From positions 455,303 through 519,302 of the forward strand of contig NZ_LT965953.1 of the NCBI RefSeq assembly GCF_900240995.1: 64,000 nucleotides of DNA. The letters are read 5' to 3'. The position numbers and the translations under genes are program-made. Of the stretch, positions 52,097-60,848 are shown piece by piece (position 1 is the first letter of the stretch; each line of letters opens with the position of its first letter). A model generated the notes under the pieces. It was not told where the DNA came from, made no database searches, and saw only the letters and a list, made by a program, of their open reading frames with translations. Source of the stretch: Bacillus sp. Marseille-P3661. GTDB lineage: Bacteria > Bacillota > Bacilli > Bacillales > Bacillaceae_J.

Positions 52097-52753
52097 GTGA
52101 CACTACTACATAAAATTGGAAAGAAACCTATTATCGCTGCATTAAGAGATCCTAAAGAAGTAGAAACAGCAATCAAAAGCAATGTGGATAACATTTTCTT
52201 TATGGGTGGAAATGTTCAGGAAGTAATCAAGTCAGTCAAACTTGCCAAAGCATCCAATAAAGGAGCGTTTGTTCATCTTGATCTTATCAAAGGCCTATCA
52301 AGTGTAGACAAAGAAGTTATTGAATTTGTGTCTGAATATATTGGTGTTGATGGAATAATAACTCCTAAAAGCCATCTTGTTCGTGAAGCTAAAAAAGCAA
52401 ACTTGTATGGTATTTTACATTTATTTGTTTTAGATTCAAATGCTTTATATAAAGGGAAAGAGATGGTTGCAAATATTCAACCAGACGGTATTGAAATCAT
52501 GCCAGGTATTTTATCAAAAGCAACGAGAGAGTTTTCGATGGTAAATGAAAATATCCCGGTGATTGCAAGCGGCTTAATTCAGTCAAAAGCAGAGGTTTCT
52601 GATAGCTTGCAAGCAGGGGCCACATCACTGTCAGTCAGTGAAAAAGATTTATGGGATTTGACATTTGATGAACTTTTTATTGAATCTAATAAACAATCAA
52701 CTGTTGATAGAGTGACGAGAGGGAGAGAACGCTCTGAATCAACAATAGGATAG
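52097..52753 (+). CDS. glpP: Glycerol-3-phosphate-responsive antiterminator GlpP
   Basis: GlpP is an RNA-binding TIM-barrel protein that, with glycerol 3-phosphate, prevents termination in glp leader RNAs. The 218-residue protein shows KKPIIAALRDPKEVETAIKS, VDNIFFMGGNVQEV, AFVHLDLIKGLSSVDKEV, DGIITPKSHLVREA, IEIMPGILSKA and PVIASGLIQSKAEV. The start is GTG at 52097, after AAAGGGGACACTGA. The last 33 nt form the 5' arm of a strong terminator, directly before the phosphodiesterase/ABC operon. This suggests GlpP controls the operon downstream. Confidence 0.95.
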   Translation: MTLLHKIGKKPIIAALRDPKEVETAIKSNVDNIFFMGGNVQEVIKSVKLAKASNKGAFVHLDLIKGLSSVDKEVIEFVSEYIGVDGIITPKSHLVREAKKANLYGILHLFVLDSNALYKGKEMVANIQPDGIEIMPGILSKATREFSMVNENIPVIASGLIQSKAEVSDSLQAGATSLSVSEKDLWDLTFDELFIESNKQSTVDRVTRGRERSESTIG

Positions 52754-52806
52754 AAGTGTATTTAACTATGTCTATTGTTATTCAATGTGTTCTCTCCCTT
52801 TTTTTT
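52721..52806 (+). terminator. Long terminator overlapping the end of glpP (possible GlpP target)
   Basis: GGGAGAGAAC (52721-52730) pairs with GTTCTCTCCC (52789-52798), enclosing a second repeat CAACAATAG/CTATTGTT. TTTTTTTT follows. It lies 43 nt before the ribosome site of the phosphodiesterase gene, as in glp leader terminators. Confidence 0.85.
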
Positions 52807-52840
52807 ACTAAAACTAATAAACCTTTTAGGAGGAATTTAC

Positions 52841-54175
52841 ATGTTATCACAAAATCAATCAACTATTATTTTGTTAAGCATCGATGGACTGGCAAACTAC
52901 TATCTTGAAGATCCAAAGGTAAAAATGAAAAACCTGAGAAAATTAATAGAAAGCGGAACCGTTGCGCAAGGAATGAATAGTATTTTTCCGACAGCTACAT
53001 GGGCTATTCATACAAGTATGGTAACAGGTAAATATCCAAATAAACATGGTGTTCTTGGGAATCGTGTTGTGCGAAAGGACATAAAGCAAATAGGTGAATA
53101 TTTTGGAGACCGCATGTGGGACAAAGAGGATGTTCTTATTGGAGAAACTATTTATGATGCAGCTAAAAGGCTTGGTTATAAAACGGCATCAATCTGTTGG
53201 CCTGTTACAAGGGGAGCAAAATCAATTGATTTCAATATTCCAGAGTTTTATGAACAAGATTTATTTGAGAAATATTCTTCTCAACCATTTTGGAATGAAT
53301 TAAAAGATGCGGGGTTTCCGGTAGATCAGTATGGTTCATGGAGCACAGATCATTCACGGGGACAGATGCAAGACTGGCTTACAACAGAAATCACTAAGTA
53401 TTTAATCCAAAAGCGACAAGCTAATTTTATTATGCTGCACTATTTATTGCCTGATAGCTTTCAGCATGACTACGGAACCAAATCAAAAGAGGTTTATTGG
53501 GCATTGGAATATATAGATGAAAGAATTGGGGACCTGATTGAGACTTTACAATCTGAGGGACTATGGGAAGATAGCCATTTGTTCATTTGCTCTGATCATG
53601 GATTTGTTGATACAAAACGTACATTATATCCAAATGTACTATTTAAACTAAATGGTTTGTATGATTCTCAAAATCCTTCTAATAGTAAAGTTTTGGCTGT
53701 ATCAAATGGAGGTTCTAGCTATGTGTATCTTTTAGAAAAAGACAACATAGAACGAGAGCGATTAAGAGTAGTTGTTCGGAATTTACTGAATGATACAGAT
53801 GGAATTCGTGATGTCTATGAAATTGATCGCTTTGCTGAATTAGGATTGCCTGGGCTGGGTGAACATGATAATCAGCGGCCAGATTTTGTGCTCGAATGTG
53901 AGTTGGATTGTTTTGTCCATTTCGAAGATAGTGGAAATGAAGTCATAGTAAATGAGTCGAAAATTAAAGGTATGCATGGCTATCTACCTTCACACCAACA
54001 ATTAAAGGCGATGTTTATAGCTGTAGGAAAATCTTTTCATTCAAATCATATTATACCTGAAATGAACGTAGTGGATATTGCACCAACTATTGCAAAGTTA
54101 TTAGATGTTGAATTGGAAAATGCTGATGGACAGGTGATTGAGGCATTATTTAAAGAGATAAGGATGATCCACTAG
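52841..54175 (+). CDS. Alkaline-phosphatase-superfamily phosphodiesterase (NPP-like)
   Basis: The 444-residue cytosolic metalloenzyme has a complete active site: LLSIDGLANYYL (Asp), FPTATWAIHTSMVTGKYPNKHGV (nucleophile Thr in PTAT), LLPDSFQHDYG (Asp, His), CSDHGFVD (Asp-His) and GMHGYLPSH (His). Type I phosphodiesterases of this kind cleave phosphodiesters such as glycerophosphodiesters or nucleotides. A longer frame starts at 52775, but TTAGGAGGAATTTAC sets the ATG at 52841. In the operon it would act on an imported diester before the HAD phosphatase. It follows the glpP terminator. Confidence 0.88.
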   Translation: MLSQNQSTIILLSIDGLANYYLEDPKVKMKNLRKLIESGTVAQGMNSIFPTATWAIHTSMVTGKYPNKHGVLGNRVVRKDIKQIGEYFGDRMWDKEDVLIGETIYDAAKRLGYKTASICWPVTRGAKSIDFNIPEFYEQDLFEKYSSQPFWNELKDAGFPVDQYGSWSTDHSRGQMQDWLTTEITKYLIQKRQANFIMLHYLLPDSFQHDYGTKSKEVYWALEYIDERIGDLIETLQSEGLWEDSHLFICSDHGFVDTKRTLYPNVLFKLNGLYDSQNPSNSKVLAVSNGGSSYVYLLEKDNIERERLRVVVRNLLNDTDGIRDVYEIDRFAELGLPGLGEHDNQRPDFVLECELDCFVHFEDSGNEVIVNESKIKGMHGYLPSHQQLKAMFIAVGKSFHSNHIIPEMNVVDIAPTIAKLLDVELENADGQVIEALFKEIRMIH

Positions 54176-54222
54176 CTTGTTAGAGCACAGCTTAAAATCA
54201 AAAGGATGGAAGGAGGATAATA

Positions 54223-55032
54223 GTGGATACACTGATGGTTCCAAATTTAAAAGAGATAAAAGTATTTCTTTTTGATTTAGATGGTTGTTTATACTTTGGT
54301 AAGCGTCCTGCGGAAGGGGCAGCTGAACTTCTTGCAACTTTGAGAGCTGATAATAAAGTCATATTATTTGTTACAAATAATTCTACTGAAACAGCTCCTG
54401 AAATCGTTGATAAATTATTTCAACTTGGCATAAAAGCAAATGAAAATGAAATGATTTGCACAACTGATCTAATAGGTAGATTGTTAAAAAATCAATTTGG
54501 GAGTTTAGCTGTTAAAGTCTTTGGAAGTGATGCGTTAAAAAAACAGGTCCGAACGAGCGGGCATAATGTTTTATCACTAGATCACCATCAAAAGGCAGAC
54601 GCAGTTATTGTTGGGAGGGATATATCTTTTGACTATGAAAAGTTAAGGAAAATAGCTTTAGAAATTAGTAATGGGGCACTTATTATCAGCACCAACCCGG
54701 ATGGTTATCACTTTAATGATGCTAAAGAAATGGTACCTGAAACTGGCTCCCTAGTTGCATCTGTAGAGAGTATGTTTGATATAAAAGTCCCTTATATAGG
54801 AAAACCCGCACCGTATTTGTTTGAGGAAGCCTTAAGACGGAGTGGAGCTCATGCTCATGAGATGTTAATGGTGGGTGATAATTTGAATACAGATATTGTG
54901 GGCGGAAACAGTATGGGGATAAAAACCGCTTGGATTCAAAATGAAAAGGTTAATATAAATATTCATATAAAGCCTGATTTTATATTGAAGAGTATTGAGG
55001 AATTATTTCTTCTATACTTTAATAAAGTTTAA
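54223..55032 (+). CDS. HAD-IIA family phosphatase (NagD/AraL-like)
   Basis: The 269-residue HAD hydrolase has motif I FLFDLDGCLYFG (nucleophile Asp), motif II FVTNNST, the C2a cap, YIGKPAPYLFEEAL (Lys) and motif IV MVGDNLNTDIVGG. Family members dephosphorylate sugar or glycerol phosphates, for instance glycerol 1-phosphate. Here it probably removes phosphate from the phosphodiesterase product. The start is GTG at 54223, after GGAAGGAGGATAATA. It is 47 nt after the phosphodiesterase gene. A hairpin separates it from the transporter genes. Confidence 0.87.
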   Translation: MDTLMVPNLKEIKVFLFDLDGCLYFGKRPAEGAAELLATLRADNKVILFVTNNSTETAPEIVDKLFQLGIKANENEMICTTDLIGRLLKNQFGSLAVKVFGSDALKKQVRTSGHNVLSLDHHQKADAVIVGRDISFDYEKLRKIALEISNGALIISTNPDGYHFNDAKEMVPETGSLVASVESMFDIKVPYIGKPAPYLFEEALRRSGAHAHEMLMVGDNLNTDIVGGNSMGIKTAWIQNEKVNINIHIKPDFILKSIEELFLLYFNKV

Positions 55033-55089
55033 CTTCCTAAAGGATTAAAGTATAAGAAAAGAGGGCCTTGGGCATCCCTTTAGGTACTT

Positions 55090-55117
55090 CGTAATTTGCC
55101 ATTACGGGCAAATTACG
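55090..55117 (+). terminator. Hairpin before the transporter genes
   Basis: CGTAATTTGCC and GGCAAATTACG form an 11-bp perfect stem with a 6-nt loop. The tail TGTGTTTCTC is only weakly T-rich, so this may be a partial terminator or a stabilising hairpin. Confidence 0.5.
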
Positions 55118-55158
55118 TGTGTTTCTCTAATATCAAATAAATTAGGGGGTTACTCTAA

Positions 55159-56103
55159 ATGCGTACTGCAGTTACGAATGTACAGGTAAGAGAGAGGCAA
55201 AAGGTTAATAGGCGCATATTAAAATTTTTAAATCTAAAGAAATATATTTGGCCGTATGCCATGCTATCTCCTACACTCGTGATTTTAGCTATCTTTTTCG
55301 TTTTTCCTTTTTTCTTTTCATTGTATTTAAGTTTTATGCAATGGAATCTGGTAAGTCCAACTAAAGAGTTTGTTGGATTCTTTAATTACTCTAGTTTATT
55401 GACTGATGATGTCTTTTGGATGGCCTTAAAAAATACGATGTTATATGTATTTGGTACCGTGCCATTATCGATGATCATTGCGATTGGATTAGCAGTATTA
55501 ATAGAAAGTACAGGTCGGCGCATTCGTGAAATTTATCGCTTTCTATTATTTATACCTGTTGTTGCTTCAATTGCAGTAACTAGTATAGTGTGGATGCTAC
55601 TTATGAATCCCGATACGGGCCTTATTAATAATTATTTAAGTATGATCGGATTAACGGGCCCAAACTGGTTGAATGACCCCAAATGGGCATTGTGGAGTTT
55701 AATGATTGTTGGTGTTTGGAAAGCGGTGGGTTATAACATGGTTTTATATATAGCAGGTTTGAAAGGGATTGATACGCAACTGTATGAAGCTGCCGAAATC
55801 GATGGTGCAGGCTCATGGAAGAAGTTTATTTCAATAACGTTACCACAACTTTCTCCGGTAAATATGTTTGTACTTGTTGTTAGTATTATTAATTCTTTTC
55901 AGGTATTCGCAACGGTTCATATTATGACGAGCGGTGGTCCCAATAATGCAACAAATGTATTGATCTACCAAGTATGGCAAGAAGCCTTTCAATTTTTCGA
56001 TATTGGGAGGGCAAGTGCACTCTCTATGATTCTTTTTATTATCGTTCTAGTAATTGCTGTTATCCAAATAAGATTGATTGATTCAAAGGTACATTATTCT
56101 TAA
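55159..56103 (+). CDS. ABC transporter permease, UgpA/MalF-type
   Basis: The 314-residue inner-membrane subunit has six helices. It starts with a basic cytosolic tail, then YIWPYAMLSPTLVILAIFFVFP, and has the EAA loop LYEAAEIDGAGSWKKFISITLPQLSP (about residues 209-234) that contacts the ATPase. It pairs with the UgpE-type permease encoded next. The linked phosphodiesterase, HAD phosphatase and GlpP suggest transport of glycerophosphodiesters or glycerol phosphates, though the family also takes sugars. The ATG follows TTAGGGGGTTACTCTAA. Confidence 0.9.
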   Translation: MRTAVTNVQVRERQKVNRRILKFLNLKKYIWPYAMLSPTLVILAIFFVFPFFFSLYLSFMQWNLVSPTKEFVGFFNYSSLLTDDVFWMALKNTMLYVFGTVPLSMIIAIGLAVLIESTGRRIREIYRFLLFIPVVASIAVTSIVWMLLMNPDTGLINNYLSMIGLTGPNWLNDPKWALWSLMIVGVWKAVGYNMVLYIAGLKGIDTQLYEAAEIDGAGSWKKFISITLPQLSPVNMFVLVVSIINSFQVFATVHIMTSGGPNNATNVLIYQVWQEAFQFFDIGRASALSMILFIIVLVIAVIQIRLIDSKVHYS

Positions 56104-56117
56104 AAGGGGTGCAATTA

Positions 56118-56948
56118 GTGAAGATTATAGTAAAAGACCCTACACATTCATTCATTCTGCACGGATTTCTAATATTGTTTACTTGTATAGCACTATTGCC
56201 AATTTTTTGGATGATCAGTGTTTCCTTTAAACCGTCTAACGAGATTTATAGTAATTGGTGGTTCTTACCTGTACCCTTCTCGATTGAAGGTTATGCCCAA
56301 GTGTTTGAACATACACCATTTCTTATGTGGTTAACAAATAGCGTATTGATCACATCTTTACAGACATTAGGTCAGGTTGTATTAGCTTTTTTTGCTGCGT
56401 ATGTTTTTTCAAGGTTCGAATTTCCAGGACGTGATTGGCTATTTTATTTAGTGCTAGCCACGATGATCATCCCTCACCAAGCTATGATGGTGCCTACATA
56501 TATTACAGTTAATATGTTTAATTGGGTGAATACATTAACAGGTGTGATTGTTCCGTTTTTAGCAAGTGGCTATGCTATTTTTCTTCTAAGGCAGTTCTTT
56601 TTAGGAGTACCCAAAAGTTTAGCTGAGGCAGCTGAGGTCGATGGTTGTGGGCCTTTAAGGATTTTATGGTATATATATTTGCCAGCCTCAATACCAGCAC
56701 TTACTGCGTTAAGCATAATATTATTTGTGAATAATTGGAATGAATTTTATTGGCCGCTACTGATATTGATGGATGAAAATAAGTTTACATTACCCGTTGC
56801 GCTTGTTCAATTTCAAAATGAAGGCGTGCTTGAAACTGTACCAACTATGGCAGTAGCAACATTATCTACAATTCCAGTACTAGCTTTATATTTTATGTGT
56901 CAAAAAAAGTTTGTTGAAGGATTCACGAATACAGGTCTTAAAGGCTAA
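56118..56948 (+). CDS. ABC transporter permease, UgpE/MalG-type
   Basis: The 276-residue partner permease starts with KIIVKDPTHSFILHGFLILF. It has the EAA loop LAEAAEVDGCGPLRILWYIYLPAS (about residues 172-196) and PHQAMMVPTYI, a conserved block of the family. The open frame starts at GTG 56109 but AAAAGGGG favours the GTG at 56118. It follows the UgpA-type gene by 14 nt and precedes the binding-protein gene by 31 nt. Confidence 0.9.
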   Translation: MKIIVKDPTHSFILHGFLILFTCIALLPIFWMISVSFKPSNEIYSNWWFLPVPFSIEGYAQVFEHTPFLMWLTNSVLITSLQTLGQVVLAFFAAYVFSRFEFPGRDWLFYLVLATMIIPHQAMMVPTYITVNMFNWVNTLTGVIVPFLASGYAIFLLRQFFLGVPKSLAEAAEVDGCGPLRILWYIYLPASIPALTALSIILFVNNWNEFYWPLLILMDENKFTLPVALVQFQNEGVLETVPTMAVATLSTIPVLALYFMCQKKFVEGFTNTGLKG

Positions 56949-56979
56949 ATCATTTAGCTATCTATTAGGAGGAGAAAAC

Positions 56980-58296
56980 ATGAAACGTAAGTTATTAACT
57001 TGTATAGCTATTCTATTCTTATTATTTTCACTAGGTTGTTCAAATATATCCAGTTCATCAGAGCCAGTCACTCCATCCGAAAATTCAAATGGAGATCCTA
57101 TTGAAATTGAATTTATGCACATTTGGGGAGGAAGTGCAGGAGAAGCAGTAGATCGTTTAGTTACAGAATACAACGAAAGTCAGGATAAAGTGCATGTCAA
57201 ACCGGTCTTTGTTCAAGGATCATATGAAGGAATACTGGAAAAGCTTCAGATTTTAGCGACTTCAAACCAATTGCCAGACTTAGTATTATCAGGGTTTACA
57301 TATACAAATTATATGATTAAAAATATGCCTATTGTTCCATTACAAACGTTCATAGATAAAGAGAATATGGATCTATCTGACTTCTTTCCCAAAATGCTTG
57401 AACTAGGTAAAGGAATGGGTGAAGTAGCAGATGGGAGTATTTACGGACTTCCATTTGTAGTGAGTACACCGGTTGTTTATTACAATAAAGATCTTTTTGA
57501 ACAGGCAGGTTTAGATCCAGAAAATCCTCCAAAGACATTTGATGAATGGCGTGAAGTCGCTAAATTATTAACCAATGGAGACCAAAAAGGAATTTATTTT
57601 AACTATAGCATTACAGGAAATTGGTTATTCCAAGCGATGACGGAGACATTAGGCGGACAAATGATTGCGGTTGATGAAACACAGGTAGCTTTTAACAATG
57701 TTGCGGGTAAACAATCATTACAATATTGGGTTGATTTAATTAATGTTGATCAAACAATGCCAAACGTTGATAATCAACAAGCCGTGCAAAGCTTTACAAG
57801 CGGAAAGCTAGGCGTGTACGTAAATACAACAGCTTCACTACGTCAACTTCAGGCAGAAAGTGATTTTGAAATTGGAACAGCCCCATTCCCGGTTGATGGC
57901 ACACATCCCCGTAAAGTACCTGCTGGGGGAAATGCCATTTACATGATTGAATCTAACACAGAACAAGAAGAAGCTGCATGGGATTTTATTAAGTTTGCAA
58001 CTTCTCCTAAAGGAACGACGATAATCTCAGAAGGAATCGGTTATATGGCTGTACGTCAAAGTGCGATAGAAAAGGATGAGCTATTAGGAAAGTATTTAAA
58101 GGAAGAAAATCCGGTAGCCTACACAACTTATACACAGGTTGATGATATGGTCCCATGGTATAACTATCCTGGTGAAGGTGGAACACGTATTTACAAGATT
58201 GTTCAAGATAATATTCAGGCTGCACTTACACTGCAAAAGTCAGTCGAGGAAGCTTTAAATGGTGCAGCGAAGGAAGCAAATCAATTAATACGATAA
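56980..58296 (+). CDS. Extracellular solute-binding lipoprotein, UgpB/family 1
   Basis: The 438-residue lipoprotein has a signal peptide (KRKLLTCIAILFLLFSLGC) with lipid-carrying Cys at about residue 20, and the family 1 fold: IEIEFMHIWGGSAGEAVDRLV, FVQGSYEGILEKLQILATSNQLPDLVLSG, YNKDLFEQAGLDPENPPKTFDEW. The WGG..E and SYE..L motifs resemble UgpB, the glycerophosphodiester-binding protein. An upstream extension of the frame to 56911 lies inside the permease gene; TTAGGAGGAGAAAAC fixes the ATG at 56980. A strong hairpin follows before the ATPase gene. Confidence 0.9.
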   Translation: MKRKLLTCIAILFLLFSLGCSNISSSSEPVTPSENSNGDPIEIEFMHIWGGSAGEAVDRLVTEYNESQDKVHVKPVFVQGSYEGILEKLQILATSNQLPDLVLSGFTYTNYMIKNMPIVPLQTFIDKENMDLSDFFPKMLELGKGMGEVADGSIYGLPFVVSTPVVYYNKDLFEQAGLDPENPPKTFDEWREVAKLLTNGDQKGIYFNYSITGNWLFQAMTETLGGQMIAVDETQVAFNNVAGKQSLQYWVDLINVDQTMPNVDNQQAVQSFTSGKLGVYVNTTASLRQLQAESDFEIGTAPFPVDGTHPRKVPAGGNAIYMIESNTEQEEAAWDFIKFATSPKGTTIISEGIGYMAVRQSAIEKDELLGKYLKEENPVAYTTYTQVDDMVPWYNYPGEGGTRIYKIVQDNIQAALTLQKSVEEALNGAAKEANQLIR

Positions 58297-58301
58297 CGGG
58301 A

Positions 58302-58339
58302 AGTGGAAATGATTCGGGAATAACCTGATCATTTCCACT
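58302..58339 (+). terminator. Intercistronic hairpin after the binding-protein gene
   Basis: AGTGGAAATGAT and ATCATTTCCACT form a 12-bp perfect stem with a 14-nt loop and no T-tract. It probably protects or attenuates the transcript so the binding protein exceeds the ATPase. Confidence 0.55.
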
Positions 58340-58377
58340 GAATGATTGTACATACCTATCTATGGAGGAGGATAATC

Positions 58378-59475
58378 ATGGGCGAACTTAAGTTGGAGCA
58401 TGTATTTAAGTATTATGACAGCAATAAGGCTTCTGTAAATGATTTTAATTTACATATTAAAGAGAAGGAGTTCGTTGTATTTGTTGGGCCTTCAGGATGT
58501 GGCAAATCAACGACATTGCGAATGATTGCAGGGCTTGAAGACATCTCGAAGGGGGATTTATATATAGAAGGAATACGAGTAAATGACGTATCTCCAAAAG
58601 ACCGTGATATAGCTATGGTATTTCAAAATTATGCTTTATATCCACATATGAATGTGTTTGATAACATGGCATTCGGATTAAAGCTTAAGAAAGTTCCTAA
58701 GGATGTAATCAAAAACAAAGTTCAAGCTGCCGCGACAATGCTAGGATTGGAAGAGTATTTATATCGAAAACCGAAAGCATTATCTGGTGGACAAAGGCAG
58801 AGGGTTGCCTTAGGACGTGCGATCATCAGGGATGCCAAAATTTTTTTAATGGATGAGCCATTATCTAATCTAGATGCGCAGCTTCGTACACAAATGCGAG
58901 CTGAAATTATCAAGCTACACCAGAGCCTGCAAACGACAACGATTTATGTTACTCATGATCAGACTGAGGCTATTACGATGGCTACGCGGATTGTTGTAAT
59001 GAAGGATGGTGTTATTCAACAAGTAGGAACACCTAAAGAGGTATATAATAATCCGGAAAATATGTTTGTCGGCGGCTTTATTGGAACTCCTGCCATGAAT
59101 TTTTTAACCGGTATTGTTCAAGAAGGGAAGTTTAAAATTGGTGATGTTGAAATTGTAATACCGAAAGAAAAGCTCTTTACTTTAAAAGGAAATGGTTATA
59201 AGAACTGTGAAATTGTTATAGGAATCCGTCCTGAAAATGTACATAGAATATATGAAGATAATAGTAAGCATAGTTTGGATGTCATCCATGCTACAGTAGA
59301 TGTAGCTGAATTAATGGGCAGTGAAACACTTTTATATTTGAAGTTGGGTGGTCAAACATTTACTGCAAAGGTTAGCGCCAATGAAGACGTTCTTGTTGGC
59401 GAAAGTATTCCTATAAATTTAGATTTGAATAAAGCTCATTTTTTTGATAAAGATTCAGGCTTACGAATTCGCTAA
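58378..59475 (+). CDS. ABC transporter ATP-binding protein, UgpC/MsmK type
   Basis: The 365-residue ATPase has Walker [13 protein letters not shown]-loop MVFQNYALYPHM, signature LSGGQRQR, Walker B IFLMDEPLSNLD, the switch THDQTEA, and a C-terminal OB (TOBE) regulatory domain from about residue 240. It would energise the UgpA/E/B-like importer and could serve other importers, as MsmK-type ATPases do. The frame opens at 58342, but TATGGAGGAGGATAATC selects the ATG at 58378. A terminator follows. Confidence 0.93.
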   Translation: MGELKLEHVFKYYDSNKASVNDFNLHIKEKEFVVFVGPSGCGKSTTLRMIAGLEDISKGDLYIEGIRVNDVSPKDRDIAMVFQNYALYPHMNVFDNMAFGLKLKKVPKDVIKNKVQAAATMLGLEEYLYRKPKALSGGQRQRVALGRAIIRDAKIFLMDEPLSNLDAQLRTQMRAEIIKLHQSLQTTTIYVTHDQTEAITMATRIVVMKDGVIQQVGTPKEVYNNPENMFVGGFIGTPAMNFLTGIVQEGKFKIGDVEIVIPKEKLFTLKGNGYKNCEIVIGIRPENVHRIYEDNSKHSLDVIHATVDVAELMGSETLLYLKLGGQTFTAKVSANEDVLVGESIPINLDLNKAHFFDKDSGLRIR

Positions 59476-59487
59476 AATTATCAATAA

Positions 59488-59525
59488 AGGTGCCCTCTCC
59501 ATGTTGTGTATTGAGGGCACCTATT
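59488..59525 (+). terminator. Terminator of the transporter operon
   Basis: AGGTGCCCTC and GAGGGCACCT form a 10-bp perfect stem with a 15-nt loop and the tail ATTATTATTTT. Confidence 0.8.
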
Positions 59526-59579
59526 ATTATTTTAGGAAGTGCTGTCAGCCAATTAGTTTTCATGCATCGCGAAGTTTGA

Positions 59580-60368
59580 TTAATCAACCAAACCTAATAT
59601 TTTTAACCCATTATAAATACCTGAGTTCTCAACATCCGTTGTTACATGCTTTGCGTATTGAAATAAATCTGGATGTGCGTTGCCCATCGCAATACCCTCT
59701 CCAACAGCACTTAGCATTTCTTTATCGTTCATCCCATCTCCAAAAGCAATGGTGTTTTCTTTTGAGTAGCCTAACCTTTCAATTAGCTTTTGAACGGCTA
59801 TACCTTTATTTACATTATCCCTGATGACATCTAAGCAATTTTTTAAGCCAGTAACATTCACATTTGAATAATGAATTCCTTCAAAATCTTGATAATACGT
59901 ATCTGCTTTATCTTCCGATGTGATAATAGTTAAGCCTAAGATACTATGGATATTAGCGAAAGTAAAAATCTGATTTAGGTTCATTTCAAACGTTTTGATA
60001 AATTGTTGTACTAAATCGGTTTCCAAAGAAGTAAATAAATTTTCTTTATCAGAATATAGCACCAGTTCATGATTATGGGCGTTTGCAATCTCAACAAACT
60101 TTTCAATATCTTTATGATCGACAGGCTCTCGATAGATTTCTTCGCCTTGATAAATACCATGTGCCCCGTTATATGAAATAAAAGATGTAATCGATAATTC
60201 ATTTGCAAGGTCTTTAATATTATGTAAAGGACGACCGGTAGCTAAAACAACTTCGATACCTTTCTCTTGTAATTGTGAAATAGCATTCTTAGTCGAAACC
60301 TCAATGGTATGGTTCGCTTTTAAGATTGTTCCGTCTATATCTAGAAAAACAAGTTTGTAATCGTTCAT
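59580..60368 (-). CDS. Cof-type HAD-IIB phosphatase
   Basis: The 262-residue cytosolic sugar-phosphate or flavin phosphatase-like enzyme has motif I LVFLDIDGTIL (nucleophile Asp), motif II VLATGRPLHNI, a C2b cap, Lys in KGIAVQKLIERLG and motif IV IAFGDGMNDKEML. The substrate is unknown. The frame extends to 60455, but on the minus strand TTAAGGAGAATTCGC marks the ATG at 60368. It converges with the transporter operon and is monocistronic. Confidence 0.9.
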   Translation of the reverse strand: MNDYKLVFLDIDGTILKANHTIEVSTKNAISQLQEKGIEVVLATGRPLHNIKDLANELSITSFISYNGAHGIYQGEEIYREPVDHKDIEKFVEIANAHNHELVLYSDKENLFTSLETDLVQQFIKTFEMNLNQIFTFANIHSILGLTIITSEDKADTYYQDFEGIHYSNVNVTGLKNCLDVIRDNVNKGIAVQKLIERLGYSKENTIAFGDGMNDKEMLSAVGEGIAMGNAHPDLFQYAKHVTTDVENSGIYNGLKILGLVD

Positions 60369-60848
60369 GCGAATTCTCCTTAATAATTTAGAATTGTATA
60401 ATGTTAACTCAGTGTTTAAGTAGGTAAGTATTAGTAAATTCACTATTAATTCCATTGCTTTTAATATAGGTTTATTTCATGCTTACAAGCTAAAAATGAT
60501 ATATATTTTGGAATAGGAAATTATTCCTGAATTGGGATAAAAGCTGTTAATGGGAATAGAAGGGGATAACTTTTTCTTCCTAAATCATTCACAATATATC
60601 ATAACCTATAAAAAATTAATTATCTGTAAATTTAAAGAAGAAAACATCATCTTCCGAATTTCGTTCACTTTAATGTAATTCATAAAGTTGGTTGGCGTAC
60701 AGGATAGTCAATTTTACCTATTTCAATAGTTTTGTTATTTCCAATAAGTGATCATTGTTGTTAAGGACTGATCATTTTATATTGGGATGAGAAGAAAAAT
60801 ATTTTTGTTAAGACTTAAAACAAGATAATAATAATGGACGGTGGCTTT
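60369..60848. other. 480-bp AT-rich intergenic region
   Basis: This spacer lies between divergent genes (HAD phosphatase and the PAS-GGDEF-EAL gene) and must hold both promoters. I see no coding frame, clear hairpin or repeat in it. Confidence 0.5.

Noticed and set aside
59444-59824. 126-codon plus-strand frame across the end of the UgpC-like gene and the HAD phosphatase gene
   Set aside because: It runs over a terminator and is antisense to the Cof-type phosphatase, whose motifs are complete.
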